Assembly (NCBI GenBank): GCA_025330725.1
Contig: JAIWND010000020.1
Span: 62,001-126,000, forward strand
Direction of reading: 5' to 3'
DNA: 64,000 nt
DNA from: Chlamydoabsidia padenii
Taxonomy: Eukaryota > Mucoromycota > Mucoromycetes > Mucorales > Cunninghamellaceae
A model generated the notes under the pieces. The model did no database searches, had not been told where the DNA came from, and saw only the letters and a list, made by a program, of their open reading frames with translations. Position 1 is the stretch's first letter; each line of letters opens with the position of its first letter. Both the position numbers and the translations under genes were made by a program. Shown here one piece after another: positions 58,377 to 64,000 of the stretch.

Positions 58377-58573
58377 TTCCACTATGTACATTACAGTACT
58401 TTTATTTACCCATTTAGGTATTTCCCCACACTCTACTTTAGTACCATAGTCTATTCACATGCCATCCCTATATTATTATTATTATTATTATTCCAGTGAT
58501 ACACCAGGATAGTATTAACTAGTCTTTTTTTTATACAATGATGATAATAAGCCAACTATAACTAATTCTATAA

Positions 58574-59314
58574 CTATTTACTAAATGGATCCATTCTTGT
58601 CTTCTTCTTTGTTGATAATTTGCCCTTGACGTCCTTATGTTCTTCTTCGTCCGATAATGATGATGAAGAATCGGAAGATTCTATGTTATAAATGAAAACG
58701 AAGGACTAGTTAAAACCATGGTTGATAGCAATCATCAATTACCTTTATCATCCGTATCATCAGGAGCAGGTCGTTTCTTGGATGATTTTGCTGGTTGCTG
58801 GTGGGTTGTTTTGCTGTTGATAGCCGCCTTGACAAATCGACCTGCTGCTTCCTTGTCCAGTTTCATCGTCGCTATTATAAAATAACCCCCCCCCCATCCT
58901 CAAAGGTTAGTACTTTATAAGAGGTCATTTTCATATCAACTTACGTTTAGGCCCCCGTCCCTCTGCCACCTTGATTTTTTCAATATATTGTTGTACTCGT
59001 TTCAGTTCCTTGAAAATGTCGTGTGTTGCCGGATCTTGACCTTGGGTTCTAATATACACTAGATCAAATCAAAGTAGCAAAGTTTTAGTATTCAATGCAG
59101 GTAATTAGGTAAAACAAAGCTTACTGTAATATAAAGTGTTGATGGCATAGGATAGCAAGACATCCATTTGGCATTTTTCATTGACCGGTAAAGTATTGTA
59201 GGTATCCACTAGATCTTTTTGTAAAAGAGGTTTCAAATGTCGTTCAATCACTTCCACCCGAGACTTGAGTGCCTTGGCTGCTTTTTTTGATCGATTGAGT
59301 TGTGCTTCGTCCAT
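58574..59314 (-). CDS. LRP1: Nuclear exosome cofactor Lrp1/Rrp47 (C1D family)
   Basis: Four exons, 59314-59125, 59058-58945, 58871-58743 and 58680-58574, give 179 residues. The Sas10/C1D domain covers about residues 1-105: helices with LKSRVEVIERHLKPLLQ and KCQMDVLLSYAINTLYYMY, then the diagnostic IRTQGQDP and HDIFKELKRVQQYIEKIK. The tail is basic then acidic-serine (KSSKKRP, SSDSSSSLSDEEEHK), as expected for an RNA-binding nuclear protein. Lrp1 pairs with Rrp6 in 3' processing of rRNA, snRNA and snoRNA; C1D in animals also binds DNA-PK. The 3' end converges on the DUF2015 gene with a 197-nt spacer containing an ATT repeat. Confidence 0.9.
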
Positions 59315-61316
59315 CTTATCGTTTGTCGTTGGTCCAAGTAAGAGGAAAGAAGAAGAGAGTGATTAAGAAAAAAATTTTCGTTTTCCCCTTCACCTCTTCA
59401 CGATATTGAAACCCCGCACTATCGCACACCTGCAAACGCAACATCAAAAGTTTTCAAAGCAAAATATCATAGCATTAACATACATTTTTATTACTAGTTT
59501 TATTAATTAATTAAATAGAAGCAACAATAAAATATACGATGTTTAAAGAAATTATCTAAAGAGATCCAACAGTCAGTTAGTACTGTGATCAGCTCCTTTT
59601 GTCTATGGAAATGATAAAACTTACCACCGAAGTGCAGTGATGTTAGGGAGGCGGTTACCCCCTGGAAAAGGCTTGAATATATAGCAGGAGTGAACTGGGC
59701 ATAGATAAAGGAGTGGAGACAAGGGAATGCAAAGAGACAGAGAGCGAATTCATACCAAGTGGCCAGCATTATTACATGAATTGTTTAATTGGATAGCCGT
59801 TGCAGTCTGACTGATCACATTGGCAGTGGCGAAGGAGAGTGGAAAGAAGACAGAGGAGACAGAGGCAGAGAGAGGATTCATCCAATCATTTCGGAAGTGG
59901 AGGCAGGAGGGCGGAAAGAAGACATAAAAAGTGAAGGGGAAAAAAAGTGAAGAAAGTAGGTCCTTCTTATAGGATATGGGAAGGAATAAAAAGTTGTCAG
60001 TCAGTGTCGGGGAAATAATAGTTTGTGAAAATTGATGGTGAACCAATCATTCAAACAATGGATAAGATAGGAGGTGGTCAATGCTGGAGAAACTGTAGAA
60101 TTTTTGGGATTATATCTAGATGTAGTCAATCAAATTAATTCGAATTAAGTGATACAAATAGATGGAGTCTTTATAAGACATCAAATGGTTATGGTATATA
60201 GGTTAAAAGCCAAGCACCAAGTCCCCTGTGTCAATCTGTCCGAACTTGCGATGACTTTTACCTGTCATGAAACCCACTTAGTATTCAATCCCCGCTTTAC
60301 CTCGATTCCTTACTCAGATTTTGAATGGGCTCTCCTCGCTCCATTCTTAAAGGATGCTAAAGATTAAAGTGGCGGTGTGAATACTATAACTCATTTCCAA
60401 TATACTTTACCACAAAATTCAAGCGCCAAAATCCCTATGTCAGTCTGTCCAAGCTTGTATGAGTTTTACCTGTCTTATGCAAGAAAAAAGGTCGGCAGAA
60501 GCAAAAATCATTTTTAAATCCCGCTAGTCCCTAGTCAGAGTTGAATGGAGCTTTACCGCTCCATTGTCAATGGATGCTAATGATTAAAGTAGCCATGTGG
60601 ATACTATGACCTATTTCCAACATACTTTACCGTAAAGTCAAGTACCAAGATCCACCGAACACCAAAATTCATTGCCTAGCAATTCCCGATTTGGGGGCAT
60701 GATCATGGAGGGGAAGCGTTGTCAGTCGAGATTTCGTTACTCATAGTAGGGCCCAAGTTTATATATGCAGCCTCTATCCACCCAACTTTTGTCCGTGCCC
60801 TCATCTTTGCGGGGGCACTCACTCCAAAAAAAAAATCAACTACTCTTCTCTGTTTTGTGAAAGTCTCTCTCTACCCAGCCTCTCCCATGCCCCCCCCCTC
60901 TATGCAAGGGCACTCCATTCCATTTTTATTACTATCAACACATTGTTGCGCAAAAAAGCGGGATTTCGAAGTTTTATGATGATGAGATGTCCGTTTTAAA
61001 ACAACAGCAGAAGAGTGTTTTGTTGTACTGTAACTGCACTACTTTTATATTTTAAGTATTAGTTTAAATCAGTAGCTATGATATAGTCTAGATTTCATTT
61101 CCCCTGCTCCCTTTGGCCTTTGGCTAAATGGTTGGCACCCTTTGGGTGCTGCCTGCGGCACAAATTTTCTCGATACACTACAATTTTTTGATAAGGTCAG
61201 GGGCCGCATCAATCAGCAGACAACATCGGCATTTCAAAGAGATTTTTTATTATGAGTTTGAGATTTGCTGTCTTTTTTTTATTATACAAATCAACCATCT
61301 ACATAATCTATTCTAT
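59315..61316. repeat. Two-kilobase repeat block
   Basis: Contains TTGAAACCCCGC at 59406-59417, the 59490-59660 segment shared with 52840-53030, the array at 60205-60665, a hairpin GTGCCC-N-GGGGCAC (60796-60820), the 60937-61010 segment shared with 53309-53400, a short hairpin GCACCC-TTT-GGGTGC (61135-61149), and 61203-61275 shared with 12883-12960. Minus-strand frames at 59503-59769 and 59750-60046 begin with signal-peptide-like stretches but have no family match or exon support. This is probably accumulated mobile-element debris. Confidence 0.6.
60205..60665. repeat. Tandem array of a ~215-220 bp dispersed repeat
   Basis: The anchor GGATGCTAA-GATTAAAGT occurs at 60352 and 60572 (period 220). 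Flanking blocks (TTTCCAA-ATACTTTACC, TGTCA-TCTGTCC-A-CTTG, TTTTACCTGTC) recur, giving about two and a half units. Motif copies TTCAATCCCCGC (60284-60295) and TTTAAATCCCGC (60511-60524) sit at the same relative place in successive units. A single related unit is at 21773-22000. Confidence 0.8.
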
Positions 61317-61861
61317 CTATCTAGTTCCTAAAACGTCGAATTTGTATACAGTGATTCGGCCATAAAAATCGGTACTTTCTTCAAATACCAGTTTTAAGCG
61401 TTGGATGGGTTGGTCACAGGTGATTGGGAAGGATTGCATAGGATTGATATCTTGGGGATAAAATGTTGCCAAGGAGACGTTATAATTATTTGGTTGTTCT
61501 GGTGTGCTGCCCAAGGCCACACACGTTTTGCCGACAAACCCGCCTTGGAAGGTTAAATGAATGGTGTGGAGGACGGCTGGTGTACCAAAATCGACCAGAA
61601 TATGTTGTGGTAAGCCCTAAACATCAATAAAAAGTCAATATCACTAGACTGCTACGTTGCCTTTTTCTTACCTGTTCTGAATTCCAGCAAGTTTCTTCAG
61701 TACCATCAATCAAATGTTGTTTACCAAAACTGGTGGTATCTCGATTCAGGACAGAACTGACCCTATAAAGAATATAAACATATTAGTGCACATCATTTAT
61801 CAGCTATTACAGGTCTTTACTTGATGCGAGTGTCTTGGTTGATGAGACTAGTGGAAACCAT
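61317..61861 (-). CDS. NR2C2AP-like protein (F5/8-type galactose-binding fold)
   Basis: Three exons, 61861-61821, 61762-61672 and 61616-61317, give 143 residues. It follows the NR2C2AP (TRA16) family throughout: SSVLNRDTTSFGKQHLIDG, EETCWNSEQG, then FGTPAVLHTIHLTFQGGFVGK, FYPQDINPMQSFPI, LKLVFEESTDFYGRITVYK and a final LG. The length agrees with the human protein (about 139). The fold is a discoidin-like beta sandwich. The human protein binds the nuclear receptor TR4, which fungi lack, so the ancestral function is unknown. The small first exon carries only 13 codons. Confidence 0.9.
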
Positions 61862-62053
61862 GTGAAGAAGAGAAGCGGGAAGAGGATAGAAATTTTTTGT
61901 TGAATTTTTCGTCGAATAAGCGGAGGATGAAATATCTGTTAGCGTTTTGTGGGAAGAAGATATGTCTCACCTACAGGAGTACCCTCTCGCCTCAGAGAAC
62001 GGGGGCCACGAATGTTCTCAATCCAGAAGGACTCGACCCAAAAAGATGTTGTG

Positions 62054-62071
62054 CTAATACATTAGCTGTTC

Positions 62072-62114
<43 letters not shown>

Positions 62115-63480
62115 GACGTTGAAAAGGCAGGATATGCCACCTTGGTGGCACCCAGATAGATACCAATTTTCATTATGTTAATGGCAGCATTCGCATCTCT
62201 GCCACAAAGTGAGTATCCATAGTTTTTTTCCATAACAATCAGGGTTGATACATTTCACGACACCAAAATTACTTCGCCCGTTGCGACGTTTAGGATACTC
62301 CACACGGGTGTCAAAAAGGCAACATAGCTTTGATGACAGGTATTCTTTTGTGTCGATCAATTTTGATTTTGATTTTGAATATAATGTCATTTGTAGCCAA
62401 TATGTACTTCTTCCTTCTTGCCCACGTATTCTTGAACCAAAACCACGACCAGCATCGCCATAATAAATGGAGGTAGATGAAGTGATTTGTTTCCCTTTCC
62501 CTTTTTTAGCACTAGCAGAAGCACGAGCAGAAGCACGAGCAGAAGCAGAAGCAGAAGCAATAGCAGGCGCAGTAGCAGGTGCAGAAGAGGCATTAGTAGA
62601 AGTAGAAATAGTAAGAGCGGTAGCAGGGGCAATAGCAGCGGCAGCCTTCATAATCTGGCTAGCGGTGGTGGCGTAAGGCCTTATCGCGGAAAAGCGATAC
62701 ACCGTTCTTTCTCTTCTTCGTCCAGAACGATCGGTGGTAAAATTGTGTCAAATTGTCTCGTGATTGCTTGTCATATAAAAATTTTTCCATCCACAATTCA
62801 ACTACATTGTCGCTTTTGATCTTTTTCCTTTGTTCCGGTAATTCCTTTCCACCATCAAAACATCACCAATTTTCTTCTTTTCACTTTGCATCTTGATTCG
62901 GTTTTGCAAGGTCCGGGCTTTACTGCTAATAAATTTCCCCAATACTTCCTTTTTTGCAAACTTTTAAACTTTTTTCTTGCATCTTCATGGTTGTCGAGAT
63001 ATTGTTCCAAAGCTGTATACTTGTTAGAAAGTAAAAGGTAAGTGCCTGCTTGTTCTGAGTTCATGATCACCGCCGAAGTGATAGTCTTGATACCAGGATC
63101 AATGCCAATATACTTGTTTTCAACTTGCAAGTAGCCATCAGCGGTAGGTGCACAAGAAGTAGTAGCATCAACGAACTTTTTACCACTAATATTGCTGTAG
63201 AGCACCGCTTTTTTCTTGTTTATCTCATCAATGTTAGCGTACACAGTGATAACTTGTCGGTATATGTGATTCAAAGACGTTTTGTCCATATTTCGATTTT
63301 CAATGCATACCAGCTTTTCTTAGATCGATTGACAAGTGGGTGATTCTTCAAAAGTCTCGACTATGTTGAAGATTTTATGATTACATTCTGCAATACTCTT
63401 TCTCAATCCAGATATAGGCGCCTTGATACCTTTCAGTGCAGCATGCAGCTTCGTGGTTTGTTCCTTCAAGTCGACCATAG
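62054..63480 (-). pseudogene. Degraded Fanzor (eukaryotic TnpB) RNA-guided nuclease
   Basis: Minus-strand pieces in several frames. The RuvC-I region KYIGIDPGIKTITS lies in the frame 63289-62855. A second piece in another frame (about 62859-62690) holds ELPEQRKKIKSDN and RDNLTQFYHRSFW. The third (62702-62178) has KKGKGKQ, YYGDAGRGFGS, DTKEYLSSKLC (the RuvC-II Glu region) and a zinc-ribbon with CINPDC. The RuvC-III motif GRDANAAINI appears one frame away just past a run of seven A's (about 62222-62228), and the product ends in poly-Thr from the GTT array (stop at 62054). Frame changes near a T4 run (62857-62860) and the A7 run, plus an Ala/Ser/Arg low-complexity insertion (62500-62630), suggest decay, though introns are not fully excluded. 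Upstream exon-like sequence reaches about 63480. Fanzors are transposon-encoded homologues of Cas12. Confidence 0.7.
62073..62115. repeat. (GTT)n microsatellite inside the Fanzor 3' end
   Basis: About fourteen GTT units; on the minus strand they read as poly-Thr (ACA) at the carboxyl end of the Fanzor relic. Confidence 0.92.
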
Positions 63481-63486
63481 TTTTTA

Positions 63487-64000
63487 TGACGGTATTGCTT
63501 CTTTCAACTGGCAACTATGGAAACAAAAACGGGATACTTATGTTAAACGACTGAATGGAATTTATCAGCGAAACCTTGACAATGTACAAGGCTAGGCAAG
63601 TGTTATCGACAAGCATACTATCCGCGTCCAACCTGCTCAAGACAATCCTATGCAACTTCAAGCCAAACATATTTTAATTGCACCAGGTAAATAAGAACAT
63701 CACGCGGGGGGGGGGGAGAAAACTAACTGTATGTTATGTTATGTTATGTTATGAAAAAAAAAAAAAAAAAAAAAAGGAGGCCATCCTGCCAAAGCAACAA
63801 TTCTAGGTGGGGAACTTGCCATCACTTCAGACGAATTCTTTGAATTGGAACAGTAACCTCAACGAGTCGCAGTAATTGGTGCTGGATATATTGGGATCAA
63901 ACTGGTAGGTATTCTCAGTACCCTTGGCACTAAAACTACCGTCTTGCCACGAACTCGACACATCTTGCGCCCCTTTGATATTATTATTTGCGACAATCTC
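63487..64000 (+). pseudogene. Glutathione reductase pseudogene, 5' truncated
   Basis: The plus strand reads ASFNWQLWKQKRDTYVKRLNG and IYQRNLDNVQG, then a TAG (63593-63595), then in the same frame VIDKHTIRV and KHILIAPG. After an intron (63688 to about 63775, containing a poly-A run) it continues GHPAKATILGGEL, AITSDEFFELEQ, a TAA (63854-63856), and RVAVIGAGYIGIKLVGIL with TKTTVLPRTRHILRPFD to the window edge. These are glutathione reductase segments including the NADPH-binding GAGYIG motif. The FAD domain and active-site cysteines should lie upstream but are replaced by the Fanzor relic on the other strand. Two in-frame stops and the missing 5' part mark it as a pseudogene; it continues beyond the window. 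Confidence 0.85.

Noticed and set aside
59503..60046. Two minus-strand frames with signal-peptide-like starts
   Set aside because: They lie in repeat debris shared with 52.8-53.0 kb, have no cysteine pattern or family match, and no supported splice partners.
19347..62115. CRISPR-like arrays
   Set aside because: All short direct repeats are microsatellites or long-unit duplications without spacer structure, and the sequence is eukaryotic.
62467..62819. Plus-strand frames rich in Glu-Ala or Ser-Arg
   Set aside because: They are readings of the low-complexity repeat inside the minus-strand Fanzor relic.
63320..63514. Independent small minus-strand gene beginning MPVERSN
   Set aside because: Its first part is antisense to the glutathione reductase relic and the rest is probably the upstream end of the Fanzor relic.

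Overview
The window looks like nuclear DNA of a filamentous fungus, most likely an early-diverging Mucoromycota (Mucorales-type) genome. The evidence is short introns (about 50-130 nt) with GTAAG-type donors, long A/T homopolymers, compact genes with pyrimidine-rich leaders, and a gene set of fungal or opisthokont type. That set includes a PPZ-type phosphatase, Ada2, Dug1, a MAT-type HMG-box protein, a Treslin-like replication protein and a degraded Fanzor (eukaryotic TnpB) element. I see no rRNA, no convincing tRNA gene and no CRISPR array. All gene models are spliced by eye; the reading phase was checked across every exon junction.

Layout. 1-9 kb: three-repeat Myb protein, small secreted protein (-), PPZ phosphatase with a myristoylation-type N-terminus, and a two-finger C2H2 protein. 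9-19.2 kb (-): GM130-like golgin, ten-exon Treslin/Sld3-like protein, and an orphan protein with a PD-(D/E)XK-like signature. 19.2-23.5 kb: microsatellites, dispersed and tandem repeats, and two weak small genes. 23.5-28.0 kb: Emp65/TAPT1 membrane protein convergent with a MIT-domain protein. 28.0-31.2 kb: gene-poor. 31.3-41 kb: paralogue of the 2.7-kb secreted protein, alginate-lyase-fold protein, HMG-box protein, Mtm1/SLC25A39-type carrier, MCUR1/Fmp32-type protein, and an acidic hypothetical. 42-51.3 kb (+): ADA2, questin-oxidase-like protein, dUTPase, Dug1 dipeptidase, palmitoylation-type casein kinase 1. 51.8-57.3 kb: gag-like zinc-knuckle orphan, type II membrane glycosyltransferase-like protein, and a broken gene. 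57.8-61.9 kb: DUF2015 protein, Lrp1/Rrp47, a 2-kb repeat block, NR2C2AP-like protein. 62.0 kb to the end: a degraded Fanzor lying head to head with a glutathione reductase pseudogene that runs off the window.

Most genes are unrelated housekeeping functions: DNA replication (Treslin, dUTPase), chromatin (Ada2), RNA processing (Lrp1), Golgi/ER (golgin, Emp65, glycosyltransferase), mitochondria (carrier, MCUR1-like), and signalling at membranes through lipid anchors (PPZ, CK1). Dug1 degrades Cys-Gly from glutathione and Mtm1/SLC25A39 carriers are linked to mitochondrial glutathione, so with the reductase relic three loci touch glutathione, but nothing shows that they are co-regulated.

The most notable non-gene signals are: five GC-AG introns sharing the donor GCAAGT among 66 modelled introns; a recurring intergenic motif TTYAAAYCCCGC on both strands; and conserved promoter-plus-gene duplication of the two secreted proteins 28 kb apart.
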